Below are positions 30,391 to 39,430 of a stretch of 64,000 nt of DNA, piece after piece. The stretch's first letter is position 1. Every line of letters starts with the position of its first letter. The notes beneath the pieces are model-generated. The model was given only the letters and a program-made list of their open reading frames with translations, did no database searches and was not told the origin of the DNA. A program made the position numbers and the translations under genes. Source of the DNA: Bacillota bacterium (lineage in GTDB: Bacteria > Bacillota > Clostridia > Acetivibrionales > DTU013); contig JAEXNT010000041.1 in NCBI GenBank assembly GCA_023439545.1, positions 1-64,000 of the forward strand. The letters run 5' to 3'.

Positions 30391-30835
30391 AGACATCCGC
30401 TTCTTCGCTTTTTTTGAGTTGTCTTTTCGCTGCAATAATTACAATGATAGCGCCAAAAGCCACAATAGCAAGTCCTGTAATAAATCCCTTCACAAAATCG
30501 GCGTTTGAGAATTTGGTTATTATACCGTCATTCGCAAATCCGAGCAGTGTAAGGAGCATAAACACTGCGCAGAAGAAGACGCCGGCAAGCTTGTTTATTA
30601 GCTTCTGCTGTTTTGATATACCCACAAAGATTCCTCCGAACAGACCCCGTACCTCGTAATAAAGCCAGGGCAGCAAAAAAATCAGATACAAGTCGACACA
30701 TTCCTTAAAACCCTTCTTGAAAAAGACTACTCTGACCATAAAGTCGATCAGGATAAGAAACGACGCCAGGTACAACGCCTCAAAACCGTACTTTTTCTGC
30801 AGACCTATAATTCTTTCATCAACTATTTTTTTCAT
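30389..30835 (-). CDS. Small integral membrane protein (DUF6773-like)
   Basis: The 148-residue protein opens with a KKIVDERIIGLQKK segment and then has four predicted helices (about 20-36, 48-66, 80-100 and 116-136). This layout resembles small membrane proteins encoded with an XRE regulator in Firmicutes; the DUF6773 assignment is tentative. It lies 5 nt downstream of an XRE gene and so is probably that regulator's partner, mirroring the DUF2975/XRE pair next door. Confidence 0.6.
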   Translation of the reverse strand: MKKIVDERIIGLQKKYGFEALYLASFLILIDFMVRVVFFKKGFKECVDLYLIFLLPWLYYEVRGLFGGIFVGISKQQKLINKLAGVFFCAVFMLLTLLGFANDGIITKFSNADFVKGFITGLAIVAFGAIIVIIAAKRQLKKSEEADV

Positions 30836-30840
30836 TTACA

Positions 30841-31035
30841 TCATTCCTCCCAAAATAAATCGTTCAACGTTCTGTTCAATGCCTTGCAAATCTCAATGCA
30901 AAGATTCAGCGTGGGATTGTAATTCCCGGATTCGATCATACCTATCGTCTGCCTTGTCACGCCTACCTTCTCGGCAAGCTGCTCCTGTGACAATTCACAT
31001 TCGACCCGTGCCATTTTCATTTTTTTATTTTTCAT
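30841..31035 (-). CDS. Small XRE-family transcriptional regulator
   Basis: The 64-residue protein is a bare helix-turn-helix (MARVECELSQEQLAEKVGVTRQTIGMIESGNYNPTLNLCIEICKALNRTLNDLFWEE). Its own ATG has no good Shine-Dalgarno, but a three-codon frame (ATG-GGC-TTA-TGA, 31043-31032) with AGGAG 7 nt upstream ends in TGA overlapping the gene's ATG, suggesting coupled initiation. It is transcribed from a fully consensus promoter. Confidence 0.9.
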   Translation of the reverse strand: MKNKKMKMARVECELSQEQLAEKVGVTRQTIGMIESGNYNPTLNLCIEICKALNRTLNDLFWEE

Positions 31036-31074
31036 AAGCCCATTCTGATACTCCTCTCACAACTTGATGAACCA

Positions 31075-31103
31075 ATTATATGTTATGTTTTACTAAATGT
31101 CAA
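31075..31103 (-). promoter_or_regulatory. Consensus sigma-A promoter of the XRE/membrane protein pair
   Basis: On the minus strand TTGACA (31098-31103) and TATAAT (31075-31080) match consensus fully with a 17-bp spacer. Confidence 0.9.
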
Positions 31104-31140
31104 CTAAATCTTGCATGTTATATACTATATTTTGCGTGCA

Positions 31141-31180
31141 AAAAAAATAAAAAAAAATAATGCCACCCTTACGGGTGGCC
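31141..31180 (-). terminator. Terminator of the catabolic locus
   Basis: On the minus strand GCCACCC-GTAA-GGGTGGC forms a perfect 7-bp hairpin followed by a very long T-rich run. It lies 47 bp past the aldo-keto reductase stop and closes the locus that begins upstream. Confidence 0.9.
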
Positions 31181-31226
31181 ACTGAGCAACGTTATTCTAA
31201 TAATTAACTCTTTACTGAAGCATAGA

Positions 31227-32303
31227 TCAATACATTATTTTTACTGCGTCCTGAATAATCTTCCGCACCGGAAGACTGTTCGGACATCTTCTTTCACAGC
31301 TGCCGCAAGAAACGCACTGATCAAGTTTGAACCTGGGATTCCACTGCATATCTCTGAAGGATTTCCTGGCATTTTCCGACCCAAGATATTTATATAAGTT
31401 GTAGTATGAAAGTGCCGCCCCAACGTCTATAAAGTGCGGACATGGCTGGCAATAACCGCAACCTGTGCAGCGTGGCTCATCGTTTGGTATCATTTTTCTT
31501 ACCGCTTCAACAACACTATCCGTCGATACCGGATCGGCTTCGTATTCCTTTTTCATTCTGACTGCATATTCAACTTCCTCTACGGAAGTCAAGCCCAGCA
31601 GAATACTTACGTTATCGAGTGAAAGCAAATATTTGAAAGCAAGTTCCTTAAGTCTTTCATCTGCTGCCAGGAAACCCCCTCCCAGCGGATTCATTGCAAG
31701 CACCTTGATACCCTTTTCCCTGCAGTATTCGACAGCCTTAAACCTTGCCCTGTTCATTACATTAAGCGGTAAGGTAACCGTCTCAAAATACCCTGTTTCC
31801 AGAAAACCGATGATCGTGTCGGCATCGGCATGGGTTGTTATACCTAGGTGCTTGACCCTGCCGGCTTCTTTTTCCTTCAAAAATCCTTCATACCATCCAT
31901 TCTCTTTAAACGCTTCATTAAACAGTTTATTGTTGTGGCAGATCCATAAATGATAATAATCAAGGGCATCCACATTCAGCCTCTTTAAAGACTGACTGAA
32001 GACCTTGCTGAACTGTTCCGAAGTCCTTACGCCAAAGCCTTTACTTTGTTCAAATTCACCAAGTTCAAGTCCGCCGTTACTGGTAGCGCATTTTGACGAA
32101 AGCAGTACCCTTTTACGATAATCCTTATTATCTATTGCATTCCCTACCCAGACTTCCGAGTTCTGTTCTTCGTTTTCCAACCTGTACAACGGCGCGGTAT
32201 CGATATAATTAAAGCCCTCGTCCACTGCCTTCCTGATCGTCTCGGCTGCCGACCCGCAATCCTTCAGACGCATTGAACCGATAAGAATTTTACCCAGTTC
32301 CAT
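31227..32303 (-). CDS. Aldo/keto reductase with C-terminal 4Fe-4S domain
   Basis: The 358-residue enzyme has an AKR TIM barrel with the catalytic-region motif GFNYIDTAPLYRLEN near residue 40, and a ferredoxin-like tail from about 280 with CTGCGYCQPCP and CVSCGSCERRCP, enough for two clusters. Such proteins probably move electrons between a sugar-derived substrate and ferredoxin-type carriers rather than acting as simple NADPH reductases. It is the last gene of the catabolic locus, 66 nt after the esterase gene. AAGGAGG precedes the ATG. Confidence 0.9.
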   Translation of the reverse strand: MELGKILIGSMRLKDCGSAAETIRKAVDEGFNYIDTAPLYRLENEEQNSEVWVGNAIDNKDYRKRVLLSSKCATSNGGLELGEFEQSKGFGVRTSEQFSKVFSQSLKRLNVDALDYYHLWICHNNKLFNEAFKENGWYEGFLKEKEAGRVKHLGITTHADADTIIGFLETGYFETVTLPLNVMNRARFKAVEYCREKGIKVLAMNPLGGGFLAADERLKELAFKYLLSLDNVSILLGLTSVEEVEYAVRMKKEYEADPVSTDSVVEAVRKMIPNDEPRCTGCGYCQPCPHFIDVGAALSYYNLYKYLGSENARKSFRDMQWNPRFKLDQCVSCGSCERRCPNSLPVRKIIQDAVKIMY

Positions 32304-32369
32304 ATTGTATCCTCCTTCTAATATTTCAGTTAGTGATTATATTAGTTTAAAATAATGGAATTACGACAT

Positions 32370-33125
32370 CTATTTCAATACGGCTTCTATTTTTAAGAGC
32401 ACCTTTTGTATCATCGCGTCCCAGTAGTACCAATCATGTATACCAGGCCCTTCCTCGTATTCCACTTTTACTCCCTTTGTAATCAGATAGTCCCTGAATT
32501 CGATGTTGGACTCATGTAACTCATCTTCAGTTCCGCAGCATTGGTACAAATAAGGCATTTCTCTACCTTCATTCACATTTTTGTCAACAAGTCTGAAGAG
32601 GTCATGAGGGCTGGCAGATAAGTTATCAAGGTCACCGAATATTACTTGAAACTCTTTTTTACTGCATATGTTCCGGGGGGACTCTACCAGCTTGCAGATA
32701 TCGAGGCCGCCGGAAAGACTGGCTGCAAAGCAATACTTCTGTGGATTAGACAGAGAAATCTTGTAGGCTCCGTATCCTCCCATCGAAAGTCCGGCAATGA
32801 AATTTTCATCTCTTTCATTTGATATACTCAGCATTGAGCAAATTTTCCGCCGAAGCTCTTCCGATATATATTGCTGGTAGTTCGCCCCATTCTGCATATC
32901 CGTATAGAAGCTCCTGCCCCCGTCCGGCATTACTACGGCTATGCCCATTTTTTCCACATATCTTTCAATTGATGTCATTCGCATCCAAATTCCAGGGTCG
33001 CCTGAAAGTCCATGGAGAAGATAAAGGACCGGTACCCGGCCTCTATTGTTTTCAGGAATTATTATGTTTACTTCTGTAGCTTTATTAAGTGAATCTGAAA
33101 ACAGTTTTAAATTTATAAAAGCCAT
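32370..33125 (-). CDS. Esterase of the EstA/S-formylglutathione hydrolase type
   Basis: The 251-residue protein is an alpha/beta hydrolase with oxyanion-region motif LLHGLSGDPGIWMR near residue 35, nucleophile elbow GLSMGGYGAY near 114, and a C-terminal HDWYYWD containing the catalytic His near 236. No signal peptide is seen, so it is cytoplasmic. In a sugar-utilisation locus it most likely removes acetyl or other acyl groups from imported oligosaccharides; this is inference from context. GGGGGAG lies 6 nt before the ATG. Confidence 0.87.
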   Translation of the reverse strand: MAFINLKLFSDSLNKATEVNIIIPENNRGRVPVLYLLHGLSGDPGIWMRMTSIERYVEKMGIAVVMPDGGRSFYTDMQNGANYQQYISEELRRKICSMLSISNERDENFIAGLSMGGYGAYKISLSNPQKYCFAASLSGGLDICKLVESPRNICSKKEFQVIFGDLDNLSASPHDLFRLVDKNVNEGREMPYLYQCCGTEDELHESNIEFRDYLITKGVKVEYEEGPGIHDWYYWDAMIQKVLLKIEAVLK

Positions 33126-33155
33126 TTATGGCTCCCCCTTCTGATTCCAGCGGTA

Positions 33156-33950
33156 TTAAAGCTTCGCATAAGTTGATAAAATCAAATTGGAGACATTCCT
33201 TACCGCAGTATCTATATATTGCTTTCCCATGTCACTGGTTGCGTCCCGCGGGTCATCCATAACAGTTTTATCACTGCTGCCCCTTCCAAAGAAGGCTACC
33301 CCATCCACCATTCCATAATCCACACTCTTGATTTTCACAGGTTTCGGAGGCAGCTTTGTCAGGTCGACAGAGTCAGGGTCTAAAAACATATTAACAGCTG
33401 TCTCGAATTTGGTAGCATGACCGGACTGAAAATCGACCTCATTATTTTGTGCAAGTCCCATTACCTGGATCACCCTGCTGCAGGATTCGCCATTGAACTC
33501 GGCGCATAACCGGTCTAATGACTGTACCTGACCTGTAGCACCGTGTCCGTTCATAATCGCAATGAGCTTATAGTCCTGCTTGACAAGCAGCCTGACATAT
33601 TCCCGTACCGTTATTGCAAAAATATCCTCACGGACATACATGCTTGGCATAGTGTTTTTGGGGAAATCCATCCCTATAATGTATTGCGACGTATCTTCGA
33701 ATCCAATTGACGCAAGCATCTCCGGAGAGCGTTCCCGCTCTGTGCCCAGAAATAGTGTCGGCAGTACAACCCCTCCGATTTTTTCAGCCGTAAGCCGAGC
33801 AACCTTCTCGATAAGGAGAGGATCCGTGCCTATAGGAAGAGCCGGTCCGTGCCATTCCAACGGTGCGACCGGCAGATAAACTACAGAAAACTTCTCCTTT
33901 GCAGCAATAATTTCATCCGGCCTGAGAAGTTCATATCGGATACTACGCAT
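33156..33950 (-). CDS. Creatininase family protein
   Basis: The 264-residue protein carries the creatininase-fold metal motifs PLEWHGPALPIGTD near residue 30 and NGHGATGQ near 130. The family includes creatinine amidohydrolase and enzymes acting on cyclic or amide substrates; several members sit in carbohydrate loci with unknown substrates. The second motif reads MNGHG where classical enzymes have GNGHG. AGGAGG precedes the ATG. It lies between the importer and esterase genes, 30 nt before the latter. Confidence 0.87.
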   Translation of the reverse strand: MRSIRYELLRPDEIIAAKEKFSVVYLPVAPLEWHGPALPIGTDPLLIEKVARLTAEKIGGVVLPTLFLGTERERSPEMLASIGFEDTSQYIIGMDFPKNTMPSMYVREDIFAITVREYVRLLVKQDYKLIAIMNGHGATGQVQSLDRLCAEFNGESCSRVIQVMGLAQNNEVDFQSGHATKFETAVNMFLDPDSVDLTKLPPKPVKIKSVDYGMVDGVAFFGRGSSDKTVMDDPRDATSDMGKQYIDTAVRNVSNLILSTYAKL

Positions 33951-34001
33951 ATTAATTGCCTCCTGTATGATATCGCTTTATTTAATCAATATACATCCCC
34001 G

Positions 34002-34089
34002 GTATATAACAGGGATTCCCTCCATAACTACCGAATCAAGTTTGTTCTATATGAAGTCGGGCAGATAGAAGAGGGAATCCTGTATATAC
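34002..34089. repeat. Long interrupted inverted repeat between binding-protein and creatininase genes
   Basis: GTATATAACAGGGATTCCCTC (34002-34022) mirrors GAGGGAATCCTGTATATAC (34071-34089), with two single-base differences in length and a 48-nt spacer. It could form a stem that attenuates or processes the transcript between the two genes, or be a two-part operator. Confidence 0.55.
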
Positions 34090-34111
34090 TTATTGCTACA
34101 GTTTAGTAGTA

Positions 34112-35698
34112 CTACTTTTGGGAAGCTTTCCACGCCTGTACCTGAGTTTCGATCTCAGAACAGATTTTATCGATTCCTGCCGCCTTGTCCTTTTTTTTCA
34201 TTCTTGCAAGAACATCATCAGTGTCTGCAGCACCAACCGTCAGAAGCTTATTGAATTCTGAAAGCACATTTTTATGCGCCGCTACCTCAGTCTTGATGTT
34301 TTCGATATTCAGCGAGAAGCCCAGCAGCTGTGACTTAATGAGTTTAGTGTTGAAGTCCTTGATCTGGTTCCATCTATCCGGGTTTTCATTATCCCAGGTA
34401 TAGAGCTTGAAATTATCTCCGGCTTCCCAGTATACTATCGGATTATACCCGATCTCTTCAGCACTTCCGGCGCCCTGTGGAAGCGAAATTACATTGTCGC
34501 TCTTCATGACATAATGTCTGTCCTTAACACCGAATGCAAAGGTGTTGATAAATTCTTTATCGCCGAATGCCAGATTCACTACCATCATAGCTCTCTCCGG
34601 ATTCGAGCAGTGGGACGGAAGAGCTGTCAGTGCCCCTGTCAGGCTCGAGGTCTCCTTTATGCCAGGCATCAGCTCGGCACCATAAAGCTTCATACCGTAT
34701 GTCTGTTCATAGGATTCCTTTTGACCCGGCATAACGCTGCCCAGGATCATAAATGCCTTCTTATTTTTTATAGCATCCTGGGCTGTACCCTGCGTAGTGA
34801 TAGAATCTTTATTGATATAGCCCTTTTGGAACCATGAGCGCATAAGCTTGCACTGATTTATATATTCCGGGATATCATAGAAGGGAGCCACCTTGCCCGT
34901 ATCGTAGCTATACGCTATACAATCATCCAGCGCGATAATCTTGGTATGGTTTCTAAAGCCTATATCCTCGCATTCCTTTGTCGAAGCATACAACAATGAT
35001 GGATCGGAATCCGCACCGATATAAAAGGGCGTTACGCCGGGCAAACCATCCTTAGCCTTTGCCAGTAATGGTTCCAGGTCTCCAAGGTATTTAATATCTG
35101 AAGTATCCACTCCGATTTTATCAGCCATTTCCTTATTGAAGTAAGCACCCCAGCCACACCCCATATCTTTATTGGCCGGTATCGCGTATATATTGCCGTT
35201 AATTTTAGTCGCATCCAAATAACCATCCTGCATTGAGGCCGAGATGTCCTTACCGTACTTTTCAAGCAGTTCATTCAAAGGCAGGAAGGAGTTCTTTTGG
35301 ACCTCCTGAAAAAATCCATTTGAGCCTGATGTAAAGATCAAGTCCACTTTTTCACCGGAGGACAGTAAAATCGGGTATTTAGTAGGCCACTGTGCCCAGT
35401 CTGTGGGCTTAAAATCCAGTGTGCAATTAAGCTTGCTTTTAGTCATTTTGTTTAATTCGTCAAATACTGCCTGCTGATCTCTTTGCGGAGTACTTGGATA
35501 ATAGAAGTTCAGTGTGGCTTCCTCCAATTCCGCACCGCCTCCGGTCCCCACCGCAGCTTGTTCACCGGTACTTACAGCCATCGAAGACGAAGCTTCCGCC
35601 GCTTCGGTATTTTTGCCCGTACCGCAGCCGGTAAATACTCCTGCTGCTGAAATTAATAATGCTAGTAGTACGGACATTGCTTTGACAGTTATTTTCAT
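34112..35698 (-). CDS. Extracellular solute-binding lipoprotein, LplA type
   Basis: The 528-residue protein has a signal peptide with lipobox (VFTGC, Cys near residue 25) and a Thr/Ser/Glu-rich linker, followed by a large periplasmic-binding-type fold (DVARM/KK-rich C-terminal helix). Its size and the two adjacent permeases place it in the LplA/YtcQ group of oligosaccharide-binding proteins (CUT1 subfamily). It hands substrate to the permeases encoded just upstream. AAGGAGGG precedes the ATG. Confidence 0.9.
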   Translation of the reverse strand: MKITVKAMSVLLALLISAAGVFTGCGTGKNTEAAEASSSMAVSTGEQAAVGTGGGAELEEATLNFYYPSTPQRDQQAVFDELNKMTKSKLNCTLDFKPTDWAQWPTKYPILLSSGEKVDLIFTSGSNGFFQEVQKNSFLPLNELLEKYGKDISASMQDGYLDATKINGNIYAIPANKDMGCGWGAYFNKEMADKIGVDTSDIKYLGDLEPLLAKAKDGLPGVTPFYIGADSDPSLLYASTKECEDIGFRNHTKIIALDDCIAYSYDTGKVAPFYDIPEYINQCKLMRSWFQKGYINKDSITTQGTAQDAIKNKKAFMILGSVMPGQKESYEQTYGMKLYGAELMPGIKETSSLTGALTALPSHCSNPERAMMVVNLAFGDKEFINTFAFGVKDRHYVMKSDNVISLPQGAGSAEEIGYNPIVYWEAGDNFKLYTWDNENPDRWNQIKDFNTKLIKSQLLGFSLNIENIKTEVAAHKNVLSEFNKLLTVGAADTDDVLARMKKKDKAAGIDKICSEIETQVQAWKASQK

Positions 35699-35791
35699 AG
35701 TAACCCTCCTTTTATTTTAACCGGCAGTGACTTTCGACAATATTATATCGTTATGTTTCATACCGGTTTAACTACTGAATCGACTATTCGA

Positions 35792-36721
35792 TCAGCCCTT
35801 CACCGAACCAACTGTAAGACCCCTTATAAAGTATCTTTGCAGGAACGGGTATATCAAAATTACCGGACCTACTCCAAGTATAACCATAGCCATACGGACA
35901 GACTCTGATGGCACATCGCCCGCTATACTCTTCTGAATATTCGTGGCTGAGGCCGAGTACATCGTGGTGAGCTGGCGTTTAATGAAGTCCAGGTTCATGA
36001 TCGCCTTCTGCATGGTATACTGCAGGTTATTCAGCCTGCTGTCCTCAATGAAAAGCATGCTGTTGAAGAAATCATTCCAGTAAAAGATTGCGGAAAATAA
36101 CGCAATTGTAGCCAAAATCGGCAGAGAAAGCGGCAGTACCAGCTTGAAGAAGGTTTTTACCTCCGATGCTCCGTCAAGCATTGCCGATTCGATGACTTCC
36201 GCCGGAACATTCTGGCGGAAGTAAGTCCGCATGATTATTATATAGAATCCGTTTCCCAACCCAGGCAGTATCAGAGCCAGCAGGGTATCCTTCACATGCA
36301 GCAGCCTCGCATACACATAATAGAAAGTCGGCACGCCTCCGCTGAATAGCAGCGTAATCAGAATTATTACAGTGAAGAAGCTTCTGAAGGGAAAATCCCT
36401 CCTTGAAATCGAATAGGCGTACATTCCGTTAATGATAACATTAAGCAACGTGCCTGCCAGCGTTACAACTATCGTGACGGCATAAGCCCTGCCGATCATG
36501 CTTACATCGCTCAGCAAAAAGGAATATGCATCCGTGCTGATAATCTCAGGGAAGAACCTGTAGCCGTTGTTGACAATAGAAGACTCGTCTGTAAGCGAAA
36601 CCGACAGTATCAGTATTACCGGCAGTATGCATGCCAGGCTGAACAGTATAAAGATCAGGTTCAATATAATATTTGAGGCGCCGGATATGGAATTACCTGC
36701 CTTTTGACGCTTCATGGCCAT
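35792..36721 (-). CDS. Sugar ABC transporter permease, LplC/YtcP type
   Basis: The 309-residue protein has six predicted membrane helices and the EAA-loop region ESAMLDGASEVKTFFKLVLPLSLP near residue 195, which contacts the ATPase. It forms the inner-membrane channel with the preceding permease. No ATPase gene is in the locus, so a shared MsmX-like ATPase elsewhere is expected. The ATG at 36721 has AAGGAG 11 nt upstream; nearby GTG (36733) and TTG (36724) are alternatives. Confidence 0.9.
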   Translation of the reverse strand: MAMKRQKAGNSISGASNIILNLIFILFSLACILPVILILSVSLTDESSIVNNGYRFFPEIISTDAYSFLLSDVSMIGRAYAVTIVVTLAGTLLNVIINGMYAYSISRRDFPFRSFFTVIILITLLFSGGVPTFYYVYARLLHVKDTLLALILPGLGNGFYIIIMRTYFRQNVPAEVIESAMLDGASEVKTFFKLVLPLSLPILATIALFSAIFYWNDFFNSMLFIEDSRLNNLQYTMQKAIMNLDFIKRQLTTMYSASATNIQKSIAGDVPSESVRMAMVILGVGPVILIYPFLQRYFIRGLTVGSVKG

Positions 36722-36736
36722 CAATATAATCACTCC

Positions 36737-37702
36737 TTAAAATAATGCATCCTGCGGACTTATTTTCCTTATTACCAAATTGGACAGCATGACAAGAACA
36801 AAGCCGACCACTGACTGATACAGGCTTGCCGCGGTAGTCATTCCCATATCCGGCATCGTCATCAGCGACCGGTATACATAGGTATCGATAACATCCGTTG
36901 TAGAATACAGGGCGGGATTATTCAGCGTTACCTGGTAAAACAAACCGAAATTTCCCCTGAAAATATTGCCGAGGCTTAAAAGCGTCATGACTATTATGAC
37001 CGGCGTAAGCATCGGAATGGTAATATGAAAAATCTGCTGCCGTTTATTCGCCCCATCGATCATCGCCGACTCATAAAGGGCAGAATCGATGCCGGTCAGC
37101 GATGCAAGATAAATGATACTTCCCATTCCCGCCGAAACCCAGAAATTAACCAGCGGCAGGATTACTATCCAATAATTGGGCTCCTCATACCATGCAATCT
37201 CCTTAAGATGTAAAGCCGGCACAAGCACCTCGTTTACAAAGCCGTACTCAGGGCTTAGAAGCGCATAAACAACGTACCCCACCACAACATAGGACAGGAA
37301 GTAAGGAAAGATGATAATGGTCTGATAAAGCTTGGAGAGGAATTTGCTGCGAAGCTCGCTTATTGCAATCGCCAACGCCACATTGATAACCAGTCCGACA
37401 AAAATAAAAACTAGGTTATACAATACAGTATTTCTGGTAATACGGAACGCATCCGTTGCGAATAGGAATCGAAAATTTTCAAGTCCTATGAACGGACTTT
37501 TAAACATACCCAACGAATTGTCGATCCGTTTGAATGCCATGATCAGGCCGACCATCGGCAAATAGCTGTTGATCAGTACGACCAGCAGTCCCGGAACGGT
37601 AAACAGCAACAGTCCCCAGTACTTTCTTATGTTTTTAACGAACATTCCCTTTTGCAAAGCCGTCGGTTTAACGCCGTAAGTTGCGGTATTTCGCTGTTCC
37701 AT
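36737..37702 (-). CDS. Sugar ABC transporter permease, LplB type
   Basis: The 321-residue protein has six predicted helices and an EAA-loop ESAMIDGANKRQQIFHITIPMLTP near residue 220. It starts the transport operon permease-permease-binding protein. AAAGGA lies about 11 nt before the ATG. In the 108-bp gap upstream a direct repeat AACATAATC occurs at 37738-37746 and 37752-37760, which could be a site for the AraC-type regulator encoded next, although the spacing is not typical. Confidence 0.9.
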   Translation of the reverse strand: MEQRNTATYGVKPTALQKGMFVKNIRKYWGLLLFTVPGLLVVLINSYLPMVGLIMAFKRIDNSLGMFKSPFIGLENFRFLFATDAFRITRNTVLYNLVFIFVGLVINVALAIAISELRSKFLSKLYQTIIIFPYFLSYVVVGYVVYALLSPEYGFVNEVLVPALHLKEIAWYEEPNYWIVILPLVNFWVSAGMGSIIYLASLTGIDSALYESAMIDGANKRQQIFHITIPMLTPVIIVMTLLSLGNIFRGNFGLFYQVTLNNPALYSTTDVIDTYVYRSLMTMPDMGMTTAASLYQSVVGFVLVMLSNLVIRKISPQDALF

Positions 37703-37810
37703 TGATTTACCAATCCTTTGGAGAAATTGTTTGTTGCAACATAATCAATGTAACATAATCCGCGGAACCGCTTCTATACAAGAGACATACCTTTTTGACA
37801 CTATTCCGAC

Positions 37811-39430
37811 CTACAAAGACTTTCTGAAGCTCTTTCGATATTCCTGCGGCGACATACCGGTTATGCTTCGAAACACTTTTGCAAAGTGGGAGAATTGGCT
37901 ATACCCGAGTCTGTCGGCTATATCTCCTATCTTGTCGCCGGTATCCTCCAACAGCTTTTTTGCCGCCTTAATCCGGCAAAATGTGATATAGTCGGAAAGT
38001 ATCTTTCCGGTTTCCTTTTTAAATACCCTTGAAAGGTAATCCGGATTGAAATGCAGCGCCAAAGCGACATCCTCCCGTGTGAAGCCGCAATAAATATTCT
38101 TTTCAATATAGTTCTTTATTTCACTGACAATAAACGACTCGGATTTTCTAAATTCACTATAGTACCGTTCTACTTCTCCGATGATTGTGCAAGCCCATTT
38201 TTCCGCCTGATGTACTGTACCCGCTTCCAGCCCTTCCTTCACCAGCGCCTTCGAAGGCAGTACGCTGTTTAAGGATATTCCGTTTTGATGCAGCAGCGCA
38301 TACAACATGCTCATTATCCCGTGGTAAAAAGAGTCCAGCAACTCGCGGGATGCATTTTCATTATCGGCATTATGTAGAAAATGATGTATCTGCTTCAACA
38401 GTTCTTCTTTTCGTCCAAGCTCAAGCAGCAGACTCCACTCGGAGAATTGCGGCGCCCTGTTCAGGCGCTTGACATTTTCACAAGCCTCTCTTTGCAATGT
38501 AACGCTATTGGACCTGCTGATATTTTCACGCTCCGCCTCCACAAGCTTTTGATAAGCTTCCGCAGTCGAGCATATACCGACCGGTTCGCCAATATAGCAG
38601 GACAGGTAACACTTCAATTCCTCATTGCATGTTGCGATCAGCTTCCGGCACACCTCCTCCAACTCCTTTTCCTGCGCCGGATATGTCTTTTCAGTATCCA
38701 TACGATAATATATCGCTACTGTGTCCCCGTTTTGATCCTGAACAATTACACCGTCCGCCGGCTTGAAAAGTATTTCGGAAGCCATATTTCGTATAGCCAG
38801 CCCGATTACATCTCTCTTTCCGGCATCATAGGTATCCGTCCATTGTTCCGCCTTCAATAAAACCAGCCGGATATAGGACCTATCATTCATCGGAATCCCA
38901 TACAACCGGAATGTATCGTAAAAATCCTTTTCCGCAGACACAACCCTGCCGTCCAGAATGTCCCGCCAATAATGCTCAATAAATGCGGGCTTTTGAGATT
39001 CCCACATGTTGAAATACTTACGATAGACTTCCGTCCGGTCGATCTGTTCCCTTTCATTTTGAATTACCTGCAGCGTTTCCGACACAACCTGTTTAAGGTG
39101 CTCATGTTCCACAGGCTTGAGCAAATAATCATCGCAGTTGAGTTGCACTGCCTTCTGAGCATATTGAAAGTCCGCATGCCCGGTCAGAATTATGGTTTTT
39201 GTTTCACAGGAATTCTCCCGTATCCATTTTAGCAGTTCAATTCCGTTGCACCCCGGCATTTCTATATCGCAGATCGCAACGTCAATATGCTCGGAACTGA
39301 TGATCTCCTTTGCGGAAGCGGCGCCATATGCCTCATAAATATCAGTGATTCCTATACCCTTCCAATAGATACCCTGTGTGATCCCCTTTACCGCGAATTC
39401 TTCATCATCCACAACAAGCAGGCTAAACAT
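37811..39430 (-). CDS. AraC-type response regulator (YesN-like)
   Basis: The 539-residue protein has an N-terminal receiver domain (LLVVDDEEFAVKG, phosphoacceptor Asp in AICDIEMPGCNG near residue 54, Thr/Lys switch positions present), a long linker of about 300 residues, and a C-terminal AraC domain (YCGFTREDVALALHFNPDYLSRVFKKETG). It should activate the adjacent sugar importer. It overlaps the kinase gene's end. The ATG at 39430 is preferred to the ATG at 39442, which abuts the ribosome-binding sequence. Confidence 0.92.
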   Translation of the reverse strand: MFSLLVVDDEEFAVKGITQGIYWKGIGITDIYEAYGAASAKEIISSEHIDVAICDIEMPGCNGIELLKWIRENSCETKTIILTGHADFQYAQKAVQLNCDDYLLKPVEHEHLKQVVSETLQVIQNEREQIDRTEVYRKYFNMWESQKPAFIEHYWRDILDGRVVSAEKDFYDTFRLYGIPMNDRSYIRLVLLKAEQWTDTYDAGKRDVIGLAIRNMASEILFKPADGVIVQDQNGDTVAIYYRMDTEKTYPAQEKELEEVCRKLIATCNEELKCYLSCYIGEPVGICSTAEAYQKLVEAERENISRSNSVTLQREACENVKRLNRAPQFSEWSLLLELGRKEELLKQIHHFLHNADNENASRELLDSFYHGIMSMLYALLHQNGISLNSVLPSKALVKEGLEAGTVHQAEKWACTIIGEVERYYSEFRKSESFIVSEIKNYIEKNIYCGFTREDVALALHFNPDYLSRVFKKETGKILSDYITFCRIKAAKKLLEDTGDKIGDIADRLGYSQFSHFAKVFRSITGMSPQEYRKSFRKSL

